This document shows, piece by piece, positions 1 through 8,470 of a stretch of 22,249 nucleotides of DNA (position 1 is its first letter; each line of letters opens with the position of its first letter). Made by a program: the position numbers and the translations under genes. The notes beneath the pieces were generated by a model. That model was not told the DNA's origin. It did no database searches and worked only from the letters and a program-made list of their open reading frames with translations. The stretch covers positions 3,838-26,086 of the forward strand of contig FR887753.1 of assembly GCA_000432735.1 (NCBI GenBank), written 5' to 3'. This DNA comes from Bacteroides sp. CAG:443 (lineage in GTDB: Bacteria; Bacteroidota; Bacteroidia; Bacteroidales; Bacteroidaceae).

Positions 1-8
1 GCGTTTAG

Positions 9-755
9 GCTACGGGCGGTGAAACAGCCGATGTGGGCGATTTGGTTCGTACCATCATCGTCGACAGTACGGTAACTTGCCGTATGAAACGTGCCGATGT
101 CATCAATAACGCCAACATTCGTCCGGGCGATGTAATTGTAGGTCTAGCTTCTTATGGTCAGGCAACTTACGAGAAAGAATACAACGGCGGTATGGGAAGC
201 AACGGTCTGACCAGCGCCCGTCACGATGTATTCAGCAAATATCTGGCAGAGAAATATCCGGAAAGCTATGATCATGCTGTACCCGAAGAACTGGTTTACA
301 GCGGTAAGCTGAAATTGACGGATGCCGTAGAAGGTTCTCCACTGGATGCGGGCAAACTGGTTCTTTCTCCGACCCGTACATACGCTCCGGTAGTTAAGAA
401 ATTATTGGATGCCATGCGTTCTCAGATTCACGGAATGGTTCACTGCTCAGGAGGTGCTCAGACAAAGGTGCTGCACTTTGTAGGCGACAACTGTCGTGTC
501 ATCAAAGACAACCTCTTCCCTGTTCCTCCTTTGTTCCGTACCATTAAAGAGCAGAGCGGAACCGACTGGGATGAAATGTATAAGGTATTCAACATGGGAC
601 ATCGTCTGGAAGTTTACTTGTCACCGGAACATGCCGCCCAGGTTATCGAAATCAGCAAGTCGTTCAACATCGATGCACAAGTTATCGGACGCATCGAAGA
701 AAGTGACCACAAGGAACTGATTATCCGTTCTGAATTCGGAGAATTCAAATATTAA
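9..755 (+). CDS. purM: Phosphoribosylformylglycinamidine cyclo-ligase (AIR synthetase), 3' part
   Basis: PurM converts FGAM to AIR with ATP in cytosolic de novo purine synthesis. The visible part opens with the PurM motif ATGGETADVGDLVRT and continues through the region with GDVIVGLASYGQ (start of the C-terminal ATP-grasp-like lobe) to a natural TAA stop. The family is usually about 340-390 aa, so roughly the first third lies left of the window. The frame reads upstream to position 9 but meets an in-frame TAG at 6-8, two codons before the conserved ATGGETADV. The GTG at 33 lies inside this conserved motif and is not a real start. The TAG could be a real nonsense or frameshift mutation, a sequence error, or an edge effect. 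Product identity is secure; whether the gene is intact is not. Confidence 0.9.
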   Translation, partial: ATGGETADVGDLVRTIIVDSTVTCRMKRADVINNANIRPGDVIVGLASYGQATYEKEYNGGMGSNGLTSARHDVFSKYLAEKYPESYDHAVPEELVYSGKLKLTDAVEGSPLDAGKLVLSPTRTYAPVVKKLLDAMRSQIHGMVHCSGGAQTKVLHFVGDNCRVIKDNLFPVPPLFRTIKEQSGTDWDEMYKVFNMGHRLEVYLSPEHAAQVIEISKSFNIDAQVIGRIEESDHKELIIRSEFGEFKY

Positions 756-766
756 CGAACTAAAAG

Positions 767-807
767 ACAAGAAGGGGCAGGATATATAGCGAACCTGCCT
801 CACTTGT
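767..807 (+). terminator. Two-part hairpin after purM
   Basis: ACAAG (767-771) pairs with CTTGT (803-807), and inside it GGCAGG (776-781) pairs with CCTGCC (794-799). The trailing sequence is pyrimidine-rich but has no clean T run, so this may be a weak terminator or processing hairpin. Its right arm covers the TTG at 804, which argues against that codon as a start for the next gene. Confidence 0.4.
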
Positions 808-827
808 TCTCTTATTCTTACGATTAT

Positions 828-1097
828 ATGAAACCGCAAGAAAAACAAGGATGTCTTATCGGACTCGGATTTCTCGTTTTATGGTTTGTCCTTTTATATC
901 TTAGCATTGAATTTGACTCTCCTTTTCTAAAAACGATGAGTTTTGGACTCCCAATTTTTGCTTCTTTCTTTGTTTTTGGAAAATACTTTGGCCTCAAAGA
1001 TTTTCAATGGAAAGCCCAAAGGGACTTGCCCCTCATCTTGCTCGGATTCATATTGTTGTTTTTCTTTACTTGGATAGCCTACGGCAGATTATGGTAA
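828..1097 (+). CDS. Small three-helix membrane protein, function unknown
   Basis: This 89-residue hydrophobic protein is one I do not recognise. After a short charged start (MKPQEKQG) there are three likely transmembrane segments: about residues 9-27, 34-52 and 66-86, separated by short polar loops, the second loop being basic (KDFQWKAQRD). I chose the ATG at 828 because the alternative TTG at 804 lies in the arm of a hairpin and would add eight residues with no helix. It sits between purM and prfA in the same direction, 44 bp before prfA, and may be co-transcribed. Nothing in the sequence shows a specific role. Confidence 0.65.
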   Translation: MKPQEKQGCLIGLGFLVLWFVLLYLSIEFDSPFLKTMSFGLPIFASFFVFGKYFGLKDFQWKAQRDLPLILLGFILLFFFTWIAYGRLW

Positions 1098-1141
1098 ACA
1101 ACTAACTTTTTTAAAGACTTCAATATAAGCATTCCACTAGA

Positions 1142-2251
1142 ATGGCAGAAAACAATACATTATTAGAGAAACTGGATGGTCTGGTATCACGTTTTGAGGA
1201 AGTTTCAACCTTAATTACAGACCCGAACGTGATAGCCGACCAAAAACGATACGTCAAACTGACCAAAGAATACAAGGAATTGGGCGACCTGATGGCGGCT
1301 CGCAAGGAATACCTTCAATGCCTCAACGGACTGGAAGAAGCCAAAATGATGATGGCAGAAAGCGATCCGGAGATGAAGGAAATGGCACGTGAAGAAGCTG
1401 CTGCCTGCGAAGCCCGTATTCCGGCACTGGAAGAAGAAATTAAGCTCCTGCTGGTACCAGCCGACCCGCAGGATGACCGCAACGCCATTTTGGAAATTCG
1501 TGGCGGTACAGGCGGCGACGAAGCAGCTATCTTTGCAGGAGATTTGTTCCGTATGTATTCCAAGTACTGCGAACGCAAAGGCTGGAAGCTGGAAGTATCT
1601 AGTGCCAACGAAGGAGCAGCTGGCGGTTTCAAGGAAATTATTTGTTCCGTTACCGGAGATAAAGTATACGGTACCCTGAAGTATGAATCGGGCGTACACC
1701 GTGTACAACGCGTACCAGCTACCGAAACTCAGGGCCGCGTACATACTTCTGCAGCCTCCGTTGCCGTGCTTCCTGAAGCCGAACCGTTCGATGTAGAGAT
1801 CAACGAAGGAGAAATAAAATGGGATACATTCCGAAGCGGCGGTGCCGGAGGTCAGAATGTGAACAAGGTAGAATCGGGAGTACGCTTACGTTATAACTGG
1901 AAAAATCCGAATACAGGTGTCGTAGAAGAAATTCTTATCGAATGTACCGAAACCCGCGACCAACCAAAGAACAAGGAACGCGCTTTATCACGTCTGCGTA
2001 CATTCATTTATGACAAGGAACATCAAAAATATATTGATGACATTGCCTCCAAACGTAAGACCATGGTAAGTACCGGTGACCGTTCGGCCAAAATCCGCAC
2101 ATACAACTATCCGCAAGGCCGCATAACCGATCATCGCATTAATTATACCATATATAATCTGGCTGCTTTCATGGACGGAGATATCCAAGACTGTATCGAC
2201 CATCTGATTGTTGCCGAAAATGCAGAACGACTAAAAGAAAGTGAATTATAA
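1142..2251 (+). CDS. prfA: Peptide chain release factor 1
   Basis: RF1 recognises UAA and UAG stop codons in the ribosomal A site and triggers release of the finished protein. The 369-residue length is typical. Codon-recognition tripeptide PAT is at residues 192-194 (RF1 type; RF2 would have SPF). The catalytic GGQ loop sits at 236-238 within RSGGAGGQNVNK; its glutamine is the site methylated by PrmC in other bacteria. The N-terminal coiled region (about 1-100) is also present. The ATG at 1142 gives the standard MAE N-terminus. It lies 20 bp upstream of the DUF4153 gene and is probably in one operon with it and pyrF. Nothing unusual. Confidence 0.97.
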   Translation: MAENNTLLEKLDGLVSRFEEVSTLITDPNVIADQKRYVKLTKEYKELGDLMAARKEYLQCLNGLEEAKMMMAESDPEMKEMAREEAAACEARIPALEEEIKLLLVPADPQDDRNAILEIRGGTGGDEAAIFAGDLFRMYSKYCERKGWKLEVSSANEGAAGGFKEIICSVTGDKVYGTLKYESGVHRVQRVPATETQGRVHTSAASVAVLPEAEPFDVEINEGEIKWDTFRSGGAGGQNVNKVESGVRLRYNWKNPNTGVVEEILIECTETRDQPKNKERALSRLRTFIYDKEHQKYIDDIASKRKTMVSTGDRSAKIRTYNYPQGRITDHRINYTIYNLAAFMDGDIQDCIDHLIVAENAERLKESEL

Positions 2252-2271
2252 TCACTGAAGACCTTACACAA

Positions 2272-3978
2272 ATGTTAGGACATTGGTTTCAAAAGATTAT
2301 TCAGACTTTTAACGGAACGCTTCAGAGTAATCTGAAGCGCTTCCCGATAACTTTATTTTTTACAATAGCCCTGACGTGCTATCTTTGTTACTTTGTATCT
2401 AACCATGATGAGAACAAGAAACTAAACTGGATCATCGGATATTATCTTTCTGTAGGTACTTTATTATCACTAACCCTGCACTTGTGGTGTGAAGAGATGA
2501 AAAGGATCATTCCCAAAATTGCCGTCCAGGCAGGAATGCATCTACTTCTCATACTCGATGCGATTTATCTTTATTCTTATTCCTATGAAAAATCATTCAC
2601 AGAAATAGGTATAGCACATGGAGCTGGCATCCTGGCAATAGGATTATCTGTCTTCTTCCTTTCCTTTTTTAAAGAAAAGAATGATATTCCAAGTTGGAAC
2701 TTTGCTCTGTCAAGTATCACAGCATGCGTGACAGCCAATGTAATAGGATGTATCATGAGTGGAGGCATCTGCTTTTTAATCTTATCTGTACATAAATTAT
2801 TTGATTTAAGCATAGATTCGACATGCTATCTCTACGTTGTAATTCTCTGCAACGTCTGTCTATCTATGTTCCTGTTTTTAGGTTTACTTCCTCAAAAACA
2901 AGAGAAGCATAATACACGCCCGTTACAACATTCCTTTTTAAATGGTGTCATCCATTACCTGTTCCTCCCGCTAACAGGAGGTTATCTGATAGTACTTTAC
3001 ATTTATGCACTTCGCATATTGATAAACTGGGAACTCCCCATCGGATGGGTTTCATGGTTGGTCATAACCCTGATGACCGGATGCATCGTAATTGAATTCG
3101 GACTTTACCCAAGCCGAATGGCACAACAAAAGCGTACAGATAATTTAATAGCACGCTGGCTACCATTATTTGTATTACCTCTGCTCTTCCTGATGACCAT
3201 AGGTATCATACGCCGATTCAATGATTATGGTGTAACCATCAACCGACTCTATTTGATTACATTAAATATATGGTGCTATTTTGTCTGCATCACATTAATT
3301 ATAATCAAAGCTAAAAGAATCAGCTGGATTCCGATTTCCTTTTCTCTTGTCTTTCTACTGACATCAGTATTACCTGTCAATTATGCCAGCATAACCCGAC
3401 AGATTATTCAAAAAGAGGTAAACCAGACTATTATACACCAAAAGCCTATGCAAAATTTACCTCTCTCACAAGAACAGTATAACCAATGGCTGAAAACATT
3501 TTCTCCAGAGCAAGCACGGCAAATAAATGAAAAATTTATTTATCTTTACGAATGGTTTGGAAAGGAAAGTATCTGCCAATGGATTGATGAAGATGTTTCA
3601 TTGTATATGCTCCGTACAGAATTTGAAGATAGACAAGAGAATCAGTCTACTGTTTCTTATTCAGGAACAATCGCTTCAGAAGCCACCATCAGTGTTCCTG
3701 ACGGATATCAAAAGTTGCAATCAATACATCGATATCAAATCATAGACCATAAAGGACAAGACAAGATAATAGCCGTTTCACTAACTCAGGATAACGATAC
3801 GGTATATATCGACCAACAGACTATCGAATCTCTGAGTCAACGTAAAAAAGGAGAAATGCCTCCAACTCAATTGAACTGCAATTCAAGTCAAAAGGCCTTT
3901 TTACTAACCAGCTTCTCAATTGAGAAAACAGAAGAAAATATAGAAGTAAGTATAGATGGATATCTATTTAGCAAATAA
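2272..3978 (+). CDS. DUF4153-type polytopic membrane protein
   Basis: The 568-residue protein has about eleven hydrophobic segments between residues 20 and 375, then a soluble C-terminal domain of about 190 residues. The pattern, with SNLKRFPITLFF near the N-terminus and a block of paired helices, fits the DUF4153 family common in Bacteroidetes. I assign this from general family recollection and cannot confirm it by search. The C-terminal domain contains GKESICQWIDED and a beta-rich stretch that would sit on one side of the membrane. The function of the family is not established. It lies 20 bp after prfA and 30 bp before pyrF in the same direction. Base composition is more AT-rich than prfA. 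Confidence 0.75.
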   Translation: MLGHWFQKIIQTFNGTLQSNLKRFPITLFFTIALTCYLCYFVSNHDENKKLNWIIGYYLSVGTLLSLTLHLWCEEMKRIIPKIAVQAGMHLLLILDAIYLYSYSYEKSFTEIGIAHGAGILAIGLSVFFLSFFKEKNDIPSWNFALSSITACVTANVIGCIMSGGICFLILSVHKLFDLSIDSTCYLYVVILCNVCLSMFLFLGLLPQKQEKHNTRPLQHSFLNGVIHYLFLPLTGGYLIVLYIYALRILINWELPIGWVSWLVITLMTGCIVIEFGLYPSRMAQQKRTDNLIARWLPLFVLPLLFLMTIGIIRRFNDYGVTINRLYLITLNIWCYFVCITLIIIKAKRISWIPISFSLVFLLTSVLPVNYASITRQIIQKEVNQTIIHQKPMQNLPLSQEQYNQWLKTFSPEQARQINEKFIYLYEWFGKESICQWIDEDVSLYMLRTEFEDRQENQSTVSYSGTIASEATISVPDGYQKLQSIHRYQIIDHKGQDKIIAVSLTQDNDTVYIDQQTIESLSQRKKGEMPPTQLNCNSSQKAFLLTSFSIEKTEENIEVSIDGYLFSK

Positions 3979-4008
3979 GAATACATATAAACTTAAAAAG
4001 CAATAAAT

Positions 4009-4833
4009 ATGAACAAGCAACAATTATTTGAAAACATCAAAAACAAAAAATCTTTTTTGTGTGTCGGACTAGATACTGATATCAAAAAAATACCAGAACA
4101 CTTACTGAAGGAAGAAGATCCGATCTTTGCTTTCAACAAAGCTATTATCGATGCAACAGCTCCTTATTGTATCGCATATAAACCCAATCTGGCATTTTAC
4201 GAAAGCATGGGAGTAAAAGGATGGATAGCTTTCGAAAAAACAGTAGACTATATCAAAAAGAACTACCCGGACCAGTTCATCATTGCCGATGCTAAACGAG
4301 GAGATATTGGAAATACTTCAGCCATGTATGCACGTACCTTTTTCGAAGAACTTGATATCGATTCTGTAACAGTAGCTCCTTATATGGGAGAAGACAGCGT
4401 CACTCCTTTCCTTACCTACGAAGGGAAATGGGTTATCCTGCTCGCCCTTACTTCGAACAAAGGCTCACACGATTTCCAGTTGACAACCGATACGGAAGGA
4501 GAACGCTTGTTCGAAAAAGTACTGCGCAAGTCACAAGAATGGGCAAACGACCAGAATATGATGTATGTAGTCGGAGCTACTCAAGGACGTATGTTTGAAG
4601 ATATCCGTAAAATCGTTCCCAACCATTTCCTACTGGTCCCAGGTATTGGAGCACAAGGTGGCTCACTGGAAGAAGTATGTAAATATGGAATGACAAAAGA
4701 ATGCGGACTGATTGTAAACTCCAGCCGTGCCATTATTTATGCAGACAAGACTGAAAACTTTGCAAAAGTTGCGGGAGAAGAAGCCCACAAAGTACAACAA
4801 CAAATGAGCGAACAATTGAAAGCTATTTTATAA
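4009..4833 (+). CDS. pyrF: Orotidine-5'-phosphate decarboxylase, type 2
   Basis: PyrF decarboxylates OMP to UMP, the last step of de novo pyrimidine synthesis, in the cytosol. The catalytic Asp-x-Lys-x-x-Asp signature is seen as DAKRGD at residues 94-99 within IIADAKRGDIGNT. FLCVGLDTD at residues 16-24 is the N-terminal substrate-binding strand, and LLVPGIGAQGG near residue 205 is the phosphate-binding loop. The 274-residue length and the GDIGNTSAMYA context fit the longer type 2 (PyrF2) branch. It follows the DUF4153 gene by 30 bp and is followed by a clear terminator, so it ends the first operon. Confidence 0.96.
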   Translation: MNKQQLFENIKNKKSFLCVGLDTDIKKIPEHLLKEEDPIFAFNKAIIDATAPYCIAYKPNLAFYESMGVKGWIAFEKTVDYIKKNYPDQFIIADAKRGDIGNTSAMYARTFFEELDIDSVTVAPYMGEDSVTPFLTYEGKWVILLALTSNKGSHDFQLTTDTEGERLFEKVLRKSQEWANDQNMMYVVGATQGRMFEDIRKIVPNHFLLVPGIGAQGGSLEEVCKYGMTKECGLIVNSSRAIIYADKTENFAKVAGEEAHKVQQQMSEQLKAIL

Positions 4834-4897
4834 AGAAAAGTTTCTAAAAAGAACAATTATTCCTATTCATTAGATCAATTTGTTAAATCTACATAAA

Positions 4898-4940
4898 AAC
4901 TGTCTTCTGTTAGAGACCACAGAAGGCAGTTTTTTGTTTT
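4898..4940 (+). terminator. Rho-independent terminator after pyrF
   Basis: A 12-bp stem, AACTGTCTTCTG (4898-4909) against CAGAAGGCAGTT (4920-4931) with one G-U pair, has a 10-nt loop and is followed by TTTTTGTTTT. It separates the prfA-pyrF unit from the lipid A genes. Confidence 0.85.
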
Positions 4941-5114
4941 CTTAAAACAGGTAAAAAAGGATACTTTTACAATGCTAAGCCAATAAATATTTGGTAATTT
5001 ACACGGATATATAAAAAAAAAATACGTAATTTGCATAATTAACAACATGTATGCCAATCAATGACATACAAAAAACAGAAAAAATTAAAGTAAAAAAGAA
5101 CAAAAGAATCAATT

Positions 5115-6155
5115 ATGGAGTTTTCAGCCAAGCAAATTGCAGAATATATCCAAGGAGTGATTATAGGAGATGAAAATGCAACTGTACATACATTTGCAAA
5201 AATAGAAGAAGGTATTCCCGGTGCATTATCTTTCTTATCCAACCCCAAATATACACATTTCATATATAACACTCAAGCATCTATTGTATTGGTCAACAAA
5301 GATTTTGAGCCGGAACATGAGGTTAAAGCGACTCTTATAAAAGTAGACAACGCTTATGAAAGTCTGGCCAAACTGATGACTCTATATGAAATGAGCAAAC
5401 CTAAAAAAACAGGCATCGATCCTTTGGCATCTATTTCTCCCAAGGCCAAAATTGGAAAAAATGTTTATATAGGTCCTTTTGCCTGCATCGAAGAAGGCGC
5501 TGAAATTGGTGACAACTCTTGTATCCATCCCCATGTAACCGTTAGTGCTCATGCCAAAGTAGGAGAAAACACAACGTTATATCCACAAGTTACAATATAT
5601 CACGATTGCCGCGTAGGAAATAATTGTATCATCCACGCCGGAGCCGTTATAGGAGCCGACGGATTTGGCTTTGCACCGTCCCCCGAAGGTTATGAAAAGA
5701 TTCCTCAAATAGGTATTACTATCATTGAAGATAATGTAGAAGTCGGAGCCAATACATGTATAGACCGTGCTACAATGGGAGCAACTATTGTTCATAAAGG
5801 AGCCAAGCTTGATAACTTGATTCAACTGGCACACAATGTAGAAGTAGGCAGTCACACGGTCATGGCTTCACAAGGTGGAGTAGCCGGTTCTGCAAAAATT
5901 GGAGAATGGTGTATGTTCGGAGGACAAGTCGGTATAGCAGGACATATAAAGATAGGTGATCATGTAACTGTAGGCGCACAATCTGGTATACCGGGAAATA
6001 CCAAATCAGGCAGTACACTGATGGGATACCCAGCCATCGATCCGAAACAATTTGCACGTTCGTCTGCTGTTTTCAAAAAACTTCCAGACATGTACACTGA
6101 ATTAAATAAACTACAAAAGGAAATTGAAGAACTAAAAAAACAACTTAATAAATAA
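5115..6155 (+). CDS. lpxD: UDP-3-O-acylglucosamine N-acyltransferase
   Basis: LpxD adds the second, N-linked hydroxyacyl chain (from acyl-ACP) to UDP-3-O-acyl-glucosamine, the third step of lipid A synthesis. Residues 1-100 form the N-terminal uridine-binding domain. Residues 100-310 are a left-handed beta-helix built of hexapeptide repeats (for example AKIGKNVYIGPFACIEEG). The catalytic histidine is H240 in LIQLAHNVEVG. The C-terminal 30 residues (LNKLQKEIEELKKQL) form the usual helical coiled extension that supports the trimer. The length of 346 fits the family. It is 4 bp upstream of lpxC-fabZ, with lpxA next. A possible -7-like box TAATTTG lies at 5027-5033 (one base shorter than consensus). 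Confidence 0.96.
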   Translation: MEFSAKQIAEYIQGVIIGDENATVHTFAKIEEGIPGALSFLSNPKYTHFIYNTQASIVLVNKDFEPEHEVKATLIKVDNAYESLAKLMTLYEMSKPKKTGIDPLASISPKAKIGKNVYIGPFACIEEGAEIGDNSCIHPHVTVSAHAKVGENTTLYPQVTIYHDCRVGNNCIIHAGAVIGADGFGFAPSPEGYEKIPQIGITIIEDNVEVGANTCIDRATMGATIVHKGAKLDNLIQLAHNVEVGSHTVMASQGGVAGSAKIGEWCMFGGQVGIAGHIKIGDHVTVGAQSGIPGNTKSGSTLMGYPAIDPKQFARSSAVFKKLPDMYTELNKLQKEIEELKKQLNK

Positions 6156-6159
6156 ACCC

Positions 6160-7545
6160 ATGTTGAAACAACAAACATTAAAAGGCAGCTTCTCACTGAA
6201 TGGTAAAGGACTTCATACAGGAGTCAAACTGACTGTAACATTCAATCCTGCCCCGGAACATCACGGGTATAAGATTCAGCGAATTGATTTAGATGACCAA
6301 CCAATCATCGATGCAGTAGCTGAAAATGTAGTTGACACAACTCGCGGTACAGTTCTGGCCAAGAACGGGGTAAAAGTAAGTACCGTAGAACATGCCATGG
6401 CAGCACTTTATGCCGCAGGAATAGACAACTGCTTGATACAAGTCAATGGTCCAGAATTCCCTATTTTGGACGGAAGCGCCAAAGCATATGTAGAATGTAT
6501 CAAACGAGTAGGCATTGAAGAACAAAATGCTCCGAAAGATTTTTACATCATCAAATCAAAAATCGAATTTCGTGATGAAGCTACCGGCTCATCCATTACA
6601 GTACTTCCCGATGACAAATTCAGTGTCAACACACTGATCTCATACGATTCGAAGATACTGACTAACCAGTATGCGACATTAGAGAATATGGAAGACTTCC
6701 CTACGGAAATTGCATCTGCACGTACTTTCGTATTCGTTCGTGAAATAGAACCTTTACTAAATGCTGGTCTGATTAAAGGCGGTGACTTGGATAACGCCAT
6801 TGTCATCTATGAAAAGCAGATGACTCAGGAAAGTTTCGATAAACTTGCTGACGTAATGGGTGTACCCCACATGGACGCCAGTCAGCTAGGATATATCAAC
6901 CATATTCCATTGGTATGGCCAAATGAACCGGCACGTCACAAGCTTCTCGACATAATCGGTGACCTGGCTTTGATAGGAAAACCTATCAAAGGACGTATTA
7001 TCGCAACCCGTCCAGGACATACCATCAATAACAAGTTTGCCCGCCAGATACGAAAAGAGATACGTTTGCACGAAATTCAGGCACCTATATACAATTGCAA
7101 CGAAGCCCCAATCATGGATGTAAATCGTATCCGCGAGTTGCTTCCACACCGTTATCCGTTCCAGTTAGTCGATAAGGTGATAGCCATTGGAGCAAACCAC
7201 ATTGTAGGCGTGAAAAACGTTACGTCTAATGAACCATTCTTTGTTGGTCATTTCCCTAACGAGCCAGTCATGCCAGGTGTTCTTCAGGTCGAAGCTATGG
7301 CACAAGTCGGAGGTTTGCTTGTACTAAATTCGCTAGACGACCCACAGAAATATTCCACATACTTTCTGAAGATAGACAATGTAAAGTTCCGTCAGAAAGT
7401 TGTTCCGGGCGATACATTGATATTCCGTGTGGAACTGATGGCACCGATACGACGTGGAATCTCAACTATGAAAGGCTACATCTTCGTAGGCGAAAAGATT
7501 GTCTGTGAAGCAGAATTCATGGCACAAATAGTAAAGAACAAATAA
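6160..7545 (+). CDS. lpxC-fabZ: Bifunctional UDP-3-O-acyl-GlcNAc deacetylase / 3-hydroxyacyl-ACP dehydratase
   Basis: This fused enzyme combines two activities. LpxC (about residues 1-305) is the zinc deacetylase that commits UDP-3-O-acyl-GlcNAc to lipid A. Zinc ligands are H78 (STVEHAM), H260 and D264 (ARHKLLDIIGDLALIG), and the general-acid histidine is H287 (RPGHT). FabZ (about 315-461) dehydrates 3-hydroxyacyl-ACP in fatty acid elongation. Its hot-dog fold catalytic pair is H364 (VGHFPNEPVMPG) and E378 (LQVEAMAQVGG). The linker is only about ten residues. The fusion is the known Bacteroidetes arrangement and ties together the two enzymes that compete for the hydroxymyristoyl pool. Both catalytic sets appear intact. 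The start at ATG 6160 gives normal LpxC spacing. Confidence 0.96.
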   Translation: MLKQQTLKGSFSLNGKGLHTGVKLTVTFNPAPEHHGYKIQRIDLDDQPIIDAVAENVVDTTRGTVLAKNGVKVSTVEHAMAALYAAGIDNCLIQVNGPEFPILDGSAKAYVECIKRVGIEEQNAPKDFYIIKSKIEFRDEATGSSITVLPDDKFSVNTLISYDSKILTNQYATLENMEDFPTEIASARTFVFVREIEPLLNAGLIKGGDLDNAIVIYEKQMTQESFDKLADVMGVPHMDASQLGYINHIPLVWPNEPARHKLLDIIGDLALIGKPIKGRIIATRPGHTINNKFARQIRKEIRLHEIQAPIYNCNEAPIMDVNRIRELLPHRYPFQLVDKVIAIGANHIVGVKNVTSNEPFFVGHFPNEPVMPGVLQVEAMAQVGGLLVLNSLDDPQKYSTYFLKIDNVKFRQKVVPGDTLIFRVELMAPIRRGISTMKGYIFVGEKIVCEAEFMAQIVKNK

Positions 7546-7573
7546 GACAATAGATTCATTAGCAATAGATAAA

Positions 7574-7608
7574 GGATGAAGAATTAACCGATTATTAGTT
7601 CTTCATCC
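7574..7608. repeat. Perfect 10-bp inverted repeat between lpxC-fabZ and lpxA
   Basis: GGATGAAGAA (7574-7583) pairs perfectly with TTCTTCATCC (7599-7608) around a 15-nt AT-rich loop. No T run follows on the plus strand, so it is more likely an mRNA stabilising or processing hairpin, or a protein site, than a terminator. It sits in a 107-bp gap, long for this operon. Confidence 0.6.
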
Positions 7609-7652
7609 CTAAAGCTTTACCCTTAAATACTTAAATTCTTCATTATACAAAT

Positions 7653-8420
7653 ATGATCAGCCCATTAGCATACATACATCCAGAAGCTAAAATAGGAGAA
7701 AATGTAGAAATAGGTCCGTTTGTGTTCATCGATAAGAATGTAGTGATAGGCGATAATAATACAATCATGCCTAACGCAAACATCTTATACGGTTCACGTA
7801 TCGGAAACAACAATCGCATTTTCCCGGGAGCAGTCATCGGAGCTATTCCGCAAGATTTAAAATTCCGTGGAGAAGAAACAACTGCCGAAATCGGTGACAA
7901 TAATACTATCCGTGAAAATGTAACCATCAACAGAGGAACAGCTGCAAAAGGAAAAACCATTGTAGGCAACAACAACCTACTCATGGAAGGTGTACACGTA
8001 GCTCATGACACAATTGTGGGAAGCGGATGCATCATCGGCAACTCAACAAAAATGGCAGGAGAAGTAATCATCGATGACAACGCCATTGTCAGTGCAAACG
8101 TTCTGATGCACCAGTTCTGCCGTGTAGGAGGTTATGTCATGATTCAAGGAGGATGCCGTTTCAGCAAGGATATACCGCCTTACATCATCGCAGGTCGCGA
8201 ACCGATTGCGTACAGCGGAATAAACATTGTAGGACTACGTCGTCGCGGATTTTCGAACGAACTGATTGAAAATATCCACAACACTTACCGCATTATCTAT
8301 AACAGCGGAAAGAACGTAAGCGATGCCCTGCAACAAGTTCGCGAGGAAGTCCCCATGACTCCAGAAATCGAATATATTGTTTCTTTCATTGAAAATTCAG
8401 GAAGAGGAATCATCCGATAA
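7653..8420 (+). CDS. lpxA: Acyl-ACP--UDP-N-acetylglucosamine O-acyltransferase
   Basis: LpxA transfers 3-hydroxyacyl from ACP to UDP-GlcNAc, the first lipid A step, in the cytosol. Hexapeptide repeats of the left-handed beta-helix run through residues 1-190 (for example AKIGENVEIGPFVFIDKNVVIG, shown here only by type), with catalytic H118 in GVHVAHDTIVG. The C-terminal helical domain follows (GINIVGLRRRGFSNELIENI). The 255-residue length is standard and the ATG at 7653 gives the expected ISPLAYIHPEA start. It lies downstream of lpxD and lpxC-fabZ, so the three early lipid A steps are clustered in the order D-C-A. Confidence 0.96.
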   Translation: MISPLAYIHPEAKIGENVEIGPFVFIDKNVVIGDNNTIMPNANILYGSRIGNNNRIFPGAVIGAIPQDLKFRGEETTAEIGDNNTIRENVTINRGTAAKGKTIVGNNNLLMEGVHVAHDTIVGSGCIIGNSTKMAGEVIIDDNAIVSANVLMHQFCRVGGYVMIQGGCRFSKDIPPYIIAGREPIAYSGINIVGLRRRGFSNELIENIHNTYRIIYNSGKNVSDALQQVREEVPMTPEIEYIVSFIENSGRGIIR

Positions 8421-8431
8421 AGAAAATTTTA

Positions 8432-8443
8432 TATCTTTACCAC
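8432..8443 (+). promoter_or_regulatory. Candidate -7 box upstream of the PRiA4b-like gene
   Basis: TATCTTTACCAC differs from the Bacteroidetes TAnnTTTG box by one base and lies about 30 bp before the ATG. The identical 12-mer lies before the 90-aa gene at 18174. No clear -33 box is seen. Confidence 0.35.
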
Positions 8444-8470
8444 ATCAATGACTACTAAACAATAAAGACA

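Noticed and set aside
1211..1744. Long minus-strand reading frame across prfA
   Set aside because: It is antisense to prfA with Cys/Phe-rich, unnatural composition; prfA motifs explain the DNA.
5027..5033. Firm promoter call for lpxD
   Set aside because: TAATTTG is one base shorter than the consensus and has no -33 partner at acceptable spacing, so it is mentioned only in the gene entry.
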